The notes: generated from the sequence alone by a model not told the origin. 6,429 nt of DNA from an uncultured Caldimicrobium sp. (GCA_938091475.1 CALLJI010000231.1:1-6429), one strand, 5' to 3'; positions 1-6,153 are shown, counted from the stretch's first letter. Translations and numbers: made by a program.

Positions 1-2
1 GG

Positions 3-134
3 TTTTTAGGAAATTTTCAGTGTGCCTTAGCTGTAAAGGGTAGGGGGAATAAAATAAATTTTGAAGATATAATTAAAAGAGCGATTAAATACTCAGCAGT
101 TGAAATAATTTGGGGAAGGGGAGATGTAGTATAA
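3..134 (+). CDS. C-terminal fragment of an unrecognised protein (5' end outside window)
   Basis: The frame starting at base 3 is open from the window edge to a TAA at 132-134, giving 43 residues with no start seen. The peptide mixes hydrophobic and charged residues (for example EDIIKRAIKYSAVEIIWGRG) and reads like a real helical C-terminus, but I recognise no family. It ends 23 bases before the probable sapC start, which would suit co-transcription. A 44-codon open stretch can arise by chance, so this is weakly supported. Confidence 0.35.
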   Translation, partial: FLGNFQCALAVKGRGNKINFEDIIKRAIKYSAVEIIWGRGDVV

Positions 135-147
135 ATTCAAGTCCTTT

Positions 148-155
148 AGGGGGAG
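148..155 (+). promoter_or_regulatory. Ribosome binding site of the SapC-family gene
   Basis: The purine run AGGGGGAG lies just before ATG 158 and 14 bases before an in-frame ATG at 170. Its AGG at 148-150 is 7 bases from ATG 158, a good Shine-Dalgarno distance. It is the reason for starting the gene at 158 instead of at the TTG at 110, which would overlap the preceding reading frame. Confidence 0.6.
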
Positions 156-157
156 TT

Positions 158-847
158 ATGAGACTACTTATGACAGCTTTTAAAAAGCCCGTTTTGCTTG
201 AAAGTGCCCTTCACAGGGGGATTAGGATTTATAAGCCAGAGAATTATGAGTTTATGCGGAATGTAGAGATAGTTCCTTTAGTATATTCAGAGCTTTTGTC
301 TGCCACGATGTATTATCCTGTGATGTTTGGTTATCAGGATGGCTATGTTTTCCCCTTTGCTGTGGTAGGGGTGAATAAAAGAAATATTTATTTGACAGAG
401 GAGGGAGACTGGAAGGTAAAGGTCATCCCTAAGCTTTGCCAGTACTATCCCTTTGGGCTGATTAAGGAGAAAGAAGAGGAATACTTGGTAGTGATAGATG
501 AAGCGTGTATTTCCGATGTGGGAGAGGAGCTCTTTGATAGTGAAGGGAAGGAGACAGAGTATTTAAGCCGAATAAAGAAGGAACTCACTGATTTGGCAAA
601 GGATTTGAATGAGGCGGAAAAATTTTCCCTTGAGGTCTTCCAAAGTGGGTATTTAAAAAGTCTTAATCTTGAGGTGGAGACAAAGGTTGGGAAGATACAA
701 TTTAAGAATGTGTGGATGGCAAATGCAGAGGTGTTATCTACCCTTCAGCCAGAGAAATTGTATTATCTTAATTCCAGAGCCTATCTTTTGATATTATATG
801 CCCAATATTTGAGTATGAGAAATTTTGTGTTATTTGACCTTTTGTGA
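158..847 (+). CDS. SapC-family protein
   Basis: The 229-residue product resembles the SapC family, named after a gene of the Campylobacter S-layer secretion locus; its biochemical role is not established. Family-like features in order are: an N-terminal IVPLVYSELLSATMYYPVMF block (residues 39-58), YVFPFAVVGV (63-72), a YYPF motif (96-99), the acidic ELFDSEG segment (124-130), a Lys/Glu-rich helical middle, and a C-terminal LNSRAYLLILYAQYLSM helix. Length is normal for the family. There is no signal peptide and no clear membrane span, so a cytoplasmic protein is expected. ATG 170 is an alternative start (225 residues). The stop at 845-847 is 20 bases before the first palindrome of the array. 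An S-layer role here is only inference; family membership rests on motif pattern, not on a search. Confidence 0.7.
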   Translation: MRLLMTAFKKPVLLESALHRGIRIYKPENYEFMRNVEIVPLVYSELLSATMYYPVMFGYQDGYVFPFAVVGVNKRNIYLTEEGDWKVKVIPKLCQYYPFGLIKEKEEEYLVVIDEACISDVGEELFDSEGKETEYLSRIKKELTDLAKDLNEAEKFSLEVFQSGYLKSLNLEVETKVGKIQFKNVWMANAEVLSTLQPEKLYYLNSRAYLLILYAQYLSMRNFVLFDLL

Positions 848-867
848 GAGAGAAAAAATAAAAAATG

Positions 868-1302
868 GTAGCCGCAGGCTTCAGCCTGCGAAGAATAAGA
901 GTAGGGGCACAGCACGCTGTGCCCAAAAATCACAAAAAATCGTAGGGGCAACCCTTGCGGTTGCCCAGAATGTAGGGGCAAATCACGATTTGCCCCAAAG
1001 GATTTAAAAATTTGTAGGGGCTCAGCATGCTGAGCCCAAAGAATCAGAAAAGTAGGGGCAATTCAGGAATTGCCCAGAAATTCCAAAAAATGTAGGGGCA
1101 GCCCTTGCGGCTGCCCAAATGCGGTTTTGAACCCTTTGGGCACGGCAATGCCGTGCCCCTACAAATTTTGGGCGGTTCGTGAACCGCCCCTACAGATGAA
1201 ATCATATGGGCAGGGGCAAGCCCTGCCCCTACAAATTTGTGGGCGATTCGTGAATCGCCCCTACAACATACACTTCTGGGCACGGCGGTGCCGTGCCCCT
1301 AC
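868..1302. repeat. REP-like palindrome array 1 (12 elements, 7 forward then 5 reverse)
   Basis: This gene-free stretch holds twelve hairpin elements of 23-25 bp separated by 5-21 bp, mostly A/T-rich. Forward elements: 868-890, 901-924, 942-966, 972-995, 1014-1037, 1052-1075, 1092-1116. Reverse elements: 1138-1162, 1170-1193, 1208-1232, 1241-1264, 1278-1302. Each typical element is GTAG, a stem base GGGC, four variable bases, a loop of 4-5 bases (CACG, CATG, CAGG, CTTGC, CATTG or CACCG), the complement of the variable bases, and GCCC. Variable cores read in element orientation are ACAG, AACC, AAAT, TCAG, AATT, AGCC, then ACGG, GGTT, AGGG, GATT, ACGG. The first element is a different subtype (GTAG, C, then stem CGCAGGC/GCCTGCG, loop TTCA). 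The GTAG head plus hairpin is the layout known for REP sequences mobilised by RAYT transposases; none is encoded here. Open frames across the array are by-products of the repeats. Confidence 0.9.
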
Positions 1303-1323
1303 ATAGTAACCACAACGCAAAAA

Positions 1324-1345
1324 CCAAGGCTTGTCTTGGAGCCTT
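1324..1345 (+). other. Two mutually exclusive small stem-loops upstream of lptA
   Basis: CCAAG (1324-1328) can pair with CTTGG (1335-1339), or AAGGCT (1326-1331) can pair with AGCCTT (1340-1345); the two stems share bases and cannot form together. The second stem is followed by a short T run, as in a weak terminator for transcripts reading in from sapC. The segment also overlaps the -35 box of the proposed lptA promoter, so the hairpins may be incidental. It is unchanged in the second copy at 6300-6321. Confidence 0.35.
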
Positions 1346-1359
1346 TTATGAGGTATACT
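1331..1359 (+). promoter_or_regulatory. Sigma-70-like promoter of the lptA operon
   Basis: A -35 box TTGTCT (1331-1336, 4 of 6 matches to TTGACA) and a -10 box TATACT (1354-1359, 5 of 6 matches to TATAAT) are separated by exactly 17 bases. Transcription would begin around 1366-1368, leaving only about 2-4 bases before the lptA ATG at 1370. This suits a leaderless message and the lack of a well-placed Shine-Dalgarno sequence. It is predicted from sequence only. Confidence 0.6.
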
Positions 1360-1369
1360 AAGTTTTAGA

Positions 1370-1870
1370 ATGAGGATGGGAAATTTTTTTATAAAACCCG
1401 CTATAAAATCTTTTAAATACATAGTTATAATATTTTTCATTCTCATTGTGCCAGCTTTTGCTAAAGAAATCAATATAGATGCAGATAAAATGGAAATTTT
1501 TGAAGATGAAGGCTTGGCAGTCTTTACCGGAAAAGTTTATGCTCAAACCAAGGATATGAAGCTCTGGGCAGATAAATTATATGTATATTACCTCAGAGGT
1601 AACAATACTAAGGGCGAATCTAAAAGAGAAATACAAAGAGTTGTGGCCTTAGGAAAAGTGAAAATAGAAAAGAACAAATGGAAGGCTGTGTGTGGCAAAG
1701 CCACCTATTATAGAGATCAAGAAAAATTATATTTAGAAGAGGACCCTAAGGTGTGGCACGATGAAAATTTAGTAGAAGGAGACATAATAATAGTTTATTT
1801 TAATGAAGACAGAAGTGAGGTCCTCTCAAAGGATGGAGGTAGAGTAAGGGTAAAATTTTATGGAAAATAG
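1370..1870 (+). CDS. lptA: LptA-like LPS transport periplasmic protein (OstA-like N domain)
   Basis: The 166-residue product looks like LptA, which polymerises in the periplasm to carry lipopolysaccharide from the inner-membrane LptBFGC complex to LptDE in the outer membrane. A signal peptide is clear: basic N-terminus (K9, K13, K16), hydrophobic core YIVIIFFILIVP (17-28) and an AFA cleavage site after residue 31. The mature part begins KEINIDADKMEIF and follows the OstA/LptA beta-jellyroll pattern (GLAVFTGKVYA, LWADKLYVYY, VVALGKVKI, EDPKVWHDENLVEGDII). ATG 1370 is preferred over ATG 1376 because the duplicate at 6346 keeps the first and has lost the second. No lptC lies upstream; the palindrome array is there instead. 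The gene overlaps lptB by 11 bases. LptC is the main alternative, but the immediate lptB neighbour and the cleavable-type signal favour LptA. Confidence 0.85.
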   Translation: MRMGNFFIKPAIKSFKYIVIIFFILIVPAFAKEINIDADKMEIFEDEGLAVFTGKVYAQTKDMKLWADKLYVYYLRGNNTKGESKREIQRVVALGKVKIEKNKWKAVCGKATYYRDQEKLYLEEDPKVWHDENLVEGDIIIVYFNEDRSEVLSKDGGRVRVKFYGK

Positions 1871-2594
1871 GGTGGCTCAGCTTTTAGCTCAAAACTTGAA
1901 AAAAAGCTTTAAAGGGAGAGAAGTAGTAAAGGATATCACTTTTTCTGTGAGAAAAGCTGAGATTGTGGGATTACTTGGCCCAAATGGAGCTGGAAAGACC
2001 ACTTCTTTTTATATGTTAGCTGGTTTTATTAAACCGGAGCAAGGCAAAATTTTATATAATGAACAAGAGATAACTAACCTTGATGTTTCCGAGAGAGCCA
2101 AATTAGGGATCATTTATCTTCCTCAAGAAACCTCTGTTTTCAGAAATCTTACCGTGGAAGAAAATTTTAGAATTGTGATGGAAAAATGGAAAGAGAAAAT
2201 AGATTCTATGGAAAAAAAACTGGCTTTATATTTAGAACTTTTTAATCTGAAAGAGGTTTTAAAGGTTAAAGCCTTTCAATTATCGGGAGGCCAAAAGCGC
2301 AAAGTGGAAATTTTAAGGGCACTTTTGATTGAACCAGATTTTATTCTTCTTGATGAACCTTTTGCTGGAATTGATCCCATTGGAATTGCCCAGCTTAAGG
2401 AAATCTTTCAAACTCTGAGGGACCAACCCTTAGGTATTTTAATCTCAGACCATAATGTGAGAGATACTTTAAAGATTTGTGATAGAGCTTATGTTATTGC
2501 TGAAGGAAAGATTATTGGTGAAGGAACTCCAGAGGAACTATTGAATCATCCTCTGGTAAGAGAAAAATACTTAGGAGAAGACTTTCAGATATAG
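1860..2594 (+). CDS. lptB: LptB, LPS export ABC transporter ATPase
   Basis: The 244-residue cytoplasmic ATPase powers extraction of lipopolysaccharide from the inner membrane with LptF/LptG. All ABC motifs are present: Walker A GPNGAGKTT (40-48), Q-loop Q89 in YLPQETSVF, signature LSGGQ (141-145) continuing KRKVEI, Walker B FILLDE (161-166), PFAGIDPI with the D-loop, and the H-loop histidine H198 in SDHNVRDTL. YLPQETSVFRNLTVEEN and SDHNVRDTL closely match the LptB subgroup and not generic branched-chain amino-acid ATPases. Length is typical. The ATG lies inside the end of lptA (11-base overlap), with AAGGG at 1846-1850 as ribosome binding site nine bases upstream, indicating coupled translation. 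No key residue is missing. Confidence 0.96.
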   Translation: MENRVAQLLAQNLKKSFKGREVVKDITFSVRKAEIVGLLGPNGAGKTTSFYMLAGFIKPEQGKILYNEQEITNLDVSERAKLGIIYLPQETSVFRNLTVEENFRIVMEKWKEKIDSMEKKLALYLELFNLKEVLKVKAFQLSGGQKRKVEILRALLIEPDFILLDEPFAGIDPIGIAQLKEIFQTLRDQPLGILISDHNVRDTLKICDRAYVIAEGKIIGEGTPEELLNHPLVREKYLGEDFQI

Positions 2595-2596
2595 CT

Positions 2597-3991
2597 ATGG
2601 TGGAAGTTAAAAACCAGCTAAAACTTTTACCTCAGTTAATCCTTACCCCCCAGCTTAAGTTGATTTTAAAGGTTATGCAACTCAACACCCTTGAATTAAG
2701 GGAATATTTGCTCCAGGAAATACAAAGCAATCCCTTTTTAGAGGTAGAATTTAATGATCTTACTGAGAGCCCTTATAGTTCTAGAAATGAAAAAAAAGAT
2801 ATTTCTTTAGCAGAAGAATTGGATTGGGATCAGCTACTTAGTGCACCTAAGGGATTATCCTTTTTACCAGAGGAGCCTGAGGAAGAAAATCTCACCTTTG
2901 AAGGAAGAATCAGGGCAGAAGAAACTTTAAAAGACCACCTCCTCTGGCAACTTGGTTTTATTGAGCTCTCTTCTGAAGAAAAAGAAATAGCCTTGTATAT
3001 CCTCGGTAATTTAGATGAAAAAGGGTATTTAACTCTATCTATAGAAGAGGTGGCAAGGGATTTGGGAATTGATAAAGAAAAAGTAGAAAAAGTAAGAGCC
3101 CATTTAATGAAGCTTGATCCAGTCGGAGTTTGTGCCACCAATTTAAAGGAATGTTTATTGGCACAACTGGAAGTTTTAGGATACACCAAAGGGGATCTTG
3201 TCTATCAGCTTGTGGAGAAGCACATAGAAGAAATTCCCAGTGGAGTTGAGGCTTTATCTCAAAAATATGGTTATCCTGTAGATGAGGTTAAAAAGTCCCT
3301 GGAGATAATTAAAAATCTTGAACCCTATCCTGCAAGAAATTTTCATATGCCAAAGGAAATCTACTTTGAACCCGATCTCAGATTCTATAAAGAAGAAGGG
3401 GAATGGAAGGTTGAAGTTTTAAAAGATAAAAATCCTAAGGTTTATTACAGTCCTCTCTATTATAGTTATCTAAAAAATAAAAAGCTTTTTTCAGCTACTA
3501 AAGCCAAAGAATTTCTCAAAGACAAATTTAAAATAGCCGAAAATCTCTTGAAAGCCTTAGACAGTAGGTACTCCACTCTATATAAAGTAGGTTCAGCCAT
3601 TCTAAGAGTGCAAAGAGAATTTTTTGAAAAGGGGGTTTCCTATCTAAAACCTCTTACCTTGCGGGATCTGGCTGCAGAGACCGAGCTTCATGAATCCACT
3701 ATCAGCCGAGTTATCAGTCATAAGTATGTAGAAACTCCTCTTGGAATTTATCCCCTCAAATTTTTCTTTACCACAGGTTATCAATCTGAAACTGGAGAAA
3801 GTCTCTCGGCAAGGGCTATCAAAAATTACATCAAAGAGATCATCGCCCAGGAGAATACACAAAAACCTTATAGTGATAGTGAAATCGCAAAAATTTTACA
3901 GGAGAAATATGGCATTAAAATTGCTCGTAGAACCGTCACCAAATACAGAGAAGAACTTAACATCCCATCCCTTCGGGAACGAAAAAAATAG
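2597..3991 (+). CDS. rpoN: RNA polymerase sigma-54 factor RpoN
   Basis: The 464-residue product is sigma-54, which directs RNA polymerase to -24/-12 promoters and needs AAA+ enhancer-binding proteins to melt DNA. Region I (about 1-50) is the Gln/Leu-rich activator-interacting segment (LLPQLILTPQLKLILKVMQ). Region II (about 51-105) is an acidic linker. The core-binding region (about 108-290) includes LGNLDEKGYL and LDPVGVCATNLKECLLAQL. The helix-turn-helix is LRDLAAETELHESTISRV (355-372). The RpoN box is ARRTVTKYRE (443-452), close to the C-terminus as usual. The gene begins two bases after the lptB stop and lacks a well-placed Shine-Dalgarno sequence, so translation is probably coupled to lptB. 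Placement between lptB and hpf is the common order in proteobacteria. It appears intact. Confidence 0.98.
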   Translation: MVEVKNQLKLLPQLILTPQLKLILKVMQLNTLELREYLLQEIQSNPFLEVEFNDLTESPYSSRNEKKDISLAEELDWDQLLSAPKGLSFLPEEPEEENLTFEGRIRAEETLKDHLLWQLGFIELSSEEKEIALYILGNLDEKGYLTLSIEEVARDLGIDKEKVEKVRAHLMKLDPVGVCATNLKECLLAQLEVLGYTKGDLVYQLVEKHIEEIPSGVEALSQKYGYPVDEVKKSLEIIKNLEPYPARNFHMPKEIYFEPDLRFYKEEGEWKVEVLKDKNPKVYYSPLYYSYLKNKKLFSATKAKEFLKDKFKIAENLLKALDSRYSTLYKVGSAILRVQREFFEKGVSYLKPLTLRDLAAETELHESTISRVISHKYVETPLGIYPLKFFFTTGYQSETGESLSARAIKNYIKEIIAQENTQKPYSDSEIAKILQEKYGIKIARRTVTKYREELNIPSLRERKK

Positions 3992-3994
3992 CAT

Positions 3995-4003
3995 AGGAGG
4001 AGG
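3995..4003 (+). promoter_or_regulatory. Strong double Shine-Dalgarno before hpf
   Basis: AGGAGGAGG contains two overlapping AGGAGG sites. The first is six bases from ATG 4007 and the second six bases from ATG 4010, so both tandem start codons have a suitable site. It is the strongest ribosome binding site in the operon and suggests HPF is translated more than its neighbours. Confidence 0.75.
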
Positions 4004-4006
4004 CCT

Positions 4007-4513
4007 ATGATGGAATTTAATTTTACTTTCAAAGGTATGGATTCTTCACCTGCTATTGCTCAGTACGCAGAGAAAAAGTTTGCAAGATTAGAGAGGTATT
4101 TTTATGGACCAGTGCAAGTTCAAGTATTGTTGAAAAGAGAGAAATTTAGAGAAATAGCTGAGGTAGTTTTGAAGGGAGATGGAGAAACCATTGTGGTTAA
4201 AGAGGAAACCGATGATATTTATTCATCCATAGATTTTGCTTATGAGTCCTTGGAAAAACAGGTAAAAAAGCTTAAAGAAAAGAGGCAAGAACATAGAGCC
4301 CCAAGAAGTCAACCTCAGACTGTGCTATCTCAAACCGAAGGGGTTTATGTTCAAGTAAAAGAAGTCATCCCCTTATCTGCTCAGGATGCTCTAAATCTAT
4401 TTAAGAAAGATAGAGAAAAACTCTTCTTTTTTTATAATACAGATGAAGATAAGATTTGCTGTTTTTATCGAGAAGGAGAAAACATATATTTATTTATTCC
4501 AGAGATGTCCTGA
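4007..4513 (+). CDS. hpf: Long-form ribosome hibernation promoting factor HPF
   Basis: The 168-residue product has two domains. Residues about 1-95 form the S30AE/YfiA fold that occupies the mRNA and tRNA channel of the 30S subunit (FTFKGMDSSPAIAQYAEKKF, then EETDDIYSSIDFAYESLEKQ and a Lys-rich helix). Residues about 96-111 are a Gln/Ser/Pro-containing linker. Residues about 112-166 match the C-terminal dimerisation domain of long HPFs (VKEVIPLSAQDALNLF, FFFYNTDEDKICCFYREGENIYLFIPE). Long HPF can join two 70S ribosomes into inactive 100S dimers on its own, unlike the short HPF found at this place in Escherichia coli, which acts with RMF. The start is ATG 4007 or the adjacent ATG 4010; either differs by one Met. 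The stop overlaps the rapZ start as TGATG. Confidence 0.93.
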   Translation: MMEFNFTFKGMDSSPAIAQYAEKKFARLERYFYGPVQVQVLLKREKFREIAEVVLKGDGETIVVKEETDDIYSSIDFAYESLEKQVKKLKEKRQEHRAPRSQPQTVLSQTEGVYVQVKEVIPLSAQDALNLFKKDREKLFFFYNTDEDKICCFYREGENIYLFIPEMS

Positions 4514-5382
4514 TGGAGCCCTATTTAGTTATCATAACCGGGGAGTCTGGAGCAGGTAAAAGTACAGTTCTTAAGGCTCTTGAAGATTTAGATTTCTTAG
4601 CTATTGATAATTTCCCTATTAGGCTCCTTATACCTTTTCTGGAAGAAATTAAAAGAGGAGAATCTATCCATAAGGTGGCCTTAGTTATGGATTTAAGAGA
4701 TCCCTTCTTCTTAGGGGAAATAAATAATGTGTGCAGGACACTTAAGGAGAGAAGTTATAACTATGATCTTCTTTATCTTTCTGCAGATGAGCCAGCCCTT
4801 ATCACCCGCTTCAGCCAAACGAGAAGACCTCACCCTATGCTAAGGGAGCTCAAGGAGTTAAGGAAAGCCATAGAATTAGAGAAAAAACAGCTTTCGCCCC
4901 TGAAGGAAATGGCCAATTATCATATTGACACCTCTAAGTTTAATGTCCACCAGCTAAGATATGAAATCTTTAAAATTTATGGGAAAAGACAAGCTTTGAA
5001 TACGGTCCTTTTACACCTAATCTCCTTTGGATTTAAGTATGGTATCCCCTATGAGGCAAACTATCTCTTTGATGCAAGAGTGCTTCCTAATCCCTATTTT
5101 GTTCCAGAATTGAAGCCTTTAACAGGTGCAGATGAGAGAGTACAAACCTTTTTGTTAGAAAAGAGTCAAACCCAAGCTTTTATTGATTTGATTTTTAATT
5201 TTTTAACCTGGGCTATACCCTTGCACAGAGAAGAGGGTAGGCGCTATATCACTTGTGCCATAGGTTGCACTGGGGGGAGACACAGAAGCCCAGCCATTAC
5301 CCTGATCCTGGCAGAAAAATTTAAAAAAACTTTTACTGATGTAGAAGTAGTAGTAACACAAAGAGATGTGGAGAGAGAGTAG
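4513..5382 (+). CDS. rapZ: RapZ, RNase adaptor / nucleotide-binding protein
   Basis: The 289-residue product matches RapZ (YvcJ family). In E. coli it hands the small RNA GlmZ to RNase E and so tunes GlmS, the first enzyme of amino-sugar synthesis; elsewhere its target is less certain. The N-terminal kinase-like domain has Walker A GESGAGKS (10-17), DNFP (32-35), a Walker B-like VALVMDLRD (55-63) and FSQTRRPHPM (100-109). The C-terminal RNA-binding domain has FGFKYGIPYEANYLFDARVL (172-191), PNPY, LTGADERV and GCTGGRHRS (251-259). I start it at ATG 4513, which forms TGATG with the hpf stop, because the family begins just before Walker A; an upstream in-frame ATG at 4456 would add 19 unlikely residues. 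ptsN, which often separates hpf and rapZ, is missing. Whether a GlmZ-like RNA exists here is unknown. Confidence 0.95.
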   Translation: MEPYLVIITGESGAGKSTVLKALEDLDFLAIDNFPIRLLIPFLEEIKRGESIHKVALVMDLRDPFFLGEINNVCRTLKERSYNYDLLYLSADEPALITRFSQTRRPHPMLRELKELRKAIELEKKQLSPLKEMANYHIDTSKFNVHQLRYEIFKIYGKRQALNTVLLHLISFGFKYGIPYEANYLFDARVLPNPYFVPELKPLTGADERVQTFLLEKSQTQAFIDLIFNFLTWAIPLHREEGRRYITCAIGCTGGRHRSPAITLILAEKFKKTFTDVEVVVTQRDVERE

Positions 5383-5908
5383 GGAATGCAATAAGCAGAA
5401 GAACAGGGAAGTACTCCTTACCTTTGAAAAAACGCCTGAGTTTTCTCAGATTATTTTTGAAATAGAAAGAGAGGTTTTTGAAGATAGGGCTTGGAATTTA
5501 GCTCTGCTTGAAGAAGAATTAAGGAATGACTTCACTATGGTTGGTCTTTTATCAAAAGGAAGGGAAGGGATTGGGTATATAATCGCTCGCCTCATCCAGG
5601 GAGAAGCTGAAATTTTACGCTTTGCCATAAGGCCTATGTTTCAGGGAAGGGGATTAGGAAAAATTCTATTACAAGATTTTATAAGGGAAGCCTCATTAAA
5701 GGGAGTAACCAGAATTTATTTAGAAGTCTCTGAGAAAAATAAGAGGGCTTATAATTTTTATAAAAAGATGGGTTTTCACGAAGTGGGCGTAAGAAGGGAC
5801 TATTACTCACAAGGAGAAAATGCCTTTTTAATGGAGTATAATTTAGAGGTAGAGGCAGCCCTTGCGGATGCCTCGAATGTAGGGGCAAATCACGATTTGC
5901 CCATTTAA
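5366..5908 (+). CDS. rimI: RimI-like ribosomal protein N-acetyltransferase with a repeat-derived C-terminal tail
   Basis: This GNAT acetyltransferase resembles RimI, which acetylates the N-terminal alanine of ribosomal protein S18. The acetyl-CoA loop is QGRGLG (93-98) after ILRFAIRPMF. E120 in YLEVS and Y132 in NFYKKMGF fall 12 residues apart, as do the catalytic Glu and Tyr of enterobacterial RimI. RRDYYSQGENAFLM (143-156) matches the family C-terminus. ATG 5366 overlaps the end of rapZ by 17 bases and no later in-frame ATG, GTG or TTG precedes the fold, so the first roughly 17 residues may be non-native or the start unusual. The native end should be near residue 160. Residues 162-180 (from VEAALADAS on) and the TAA at 5906-5908 are translated from two palindromes of array 2. 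Confidence 0.85.
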   Translation: MWRESRECNKQKNREVLLTFEKTPEFSQIIFEIEREVFEDRAWNLALLEEELRNDFTMVGLLSKGREGIGYIIARLIQGEAEILRFAIRPMFQGRGLGKILLQDFIREASLKGVTRIYLEVSEKNKRAYNFYKKMGFHEVGVRRDYYSQGENAFLMEYNLEVEAALADASNVGANHDLPI

Positions 5909-5975
5909 TTTGTGGGCGATTCGTAAATTGCTCCTACAAATAAAACCTTTGGGCACGGCGGTGCCGTGCCCCTAC
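5849..5975 (+). repeat. Four-element higher-order repeat block, copy A
   Basis: The block comprises elements with cores AGCC, AAAT, GATT(rev) and ACGG(rev). It is repeated in the same order and with matching spacers at 6154-6278. The stretch 5874-5924 is identical to 6178-6228 (51 bases). Copy A overlaps the rimI 3' end and has decayed stems in its first and third elements. Confidence 0.85.
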
Positions 5976-6153
5976 GAATTTTATAATTCCGGGATTAAAA
6001 AAGGTAGGGGCACAGCATGCTGTGCCCAAAAGATTTAAAAATGGTAGCCGCAGGCTTTAGCCTGCGAGAATTACTTGTAGGGGCTCAGCATGCTGAGCCC
6101 AAAGAATCAGAAAAGTAGAGGCAATTCAAGAATTGCCCTGAAATTCAAAAATC

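Larger units (their letters stand above)
1301..1453. repeat. Long direct repeat, copy 1 (lptA leader, promoter and signal-peptide start)
   Basis: These 153 bases recur at 6277-6429 with only two substitutions, both in the third lptA codon (1376-1377). The copy includes the last two bases of the array, the leader, the promoter and 28 codons of lptA. The right limit is set by the window edge, so the true repeat may be longer. Similarity continues leftward into the array, but with indels and substitutions. Confidence 0.95.

Noticed and set aside
39..50. GTAGGGGG near the window start as a palindrome element
   Set aside because: It has the head-like bases but no complementary arm follows, so no hairpin.
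110..157. TTG start at 110 for the SapC-family gene
   Set aside because: The extra 16 residues are low in family-like content, overlap the preceding reading frame, and ATG 158 has a clear AGGGGGAG site.
868..1302. CRISPR array
   Set aside because: Elements differ in sequence, change orientation and are separated by variable 5-21 base A/T-rich gaps; there are no constant-length spacers and no cas genes.
868..1302. Integron attC sites or gene-cassette array
   Set aside because: There is no integrase, no cassette genes between elements and no conserved attC core sites.
868..1302. Rho-independent terminators
   Set aside because: Hairpins are strong, but on the plus strand none is followed by a T run; on the minus strand a CTAC comes between stem and T-rich spacer. 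Some terminator activity is possible but not supported.
825..1306. Open reading frames on both strands across array 1 (for example 825-1007, 1044-1283 and 1070-1306)
   Set aside because: Their peptides are translations of the palindromes (repeated VGANHDLP- and CRGTA-like strings), they overlap on both strands and have no ribosome binding sites or domain pattern.
1348..1368. Six-codon leader peptide MRYTKF before lptA
   Set aside because: It covers the -10 box of the proposed promoter and would be upstream of its start site; it has no ribosome binding site.
2830..3189. Minus-strand 119-residue open frame inside rpoN
   Set aside because: It lies wholly within the well-supported rpoN gene and has a low-complexity Ser/Lys composition typical of an antisense shadow.
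4456..4512. Upstream ATG for rapZ inside hpf
   Set aside because: It would add a basic 19-residue extension not seen in the family; ATG 4513 with TGATG coupling is the expected start.
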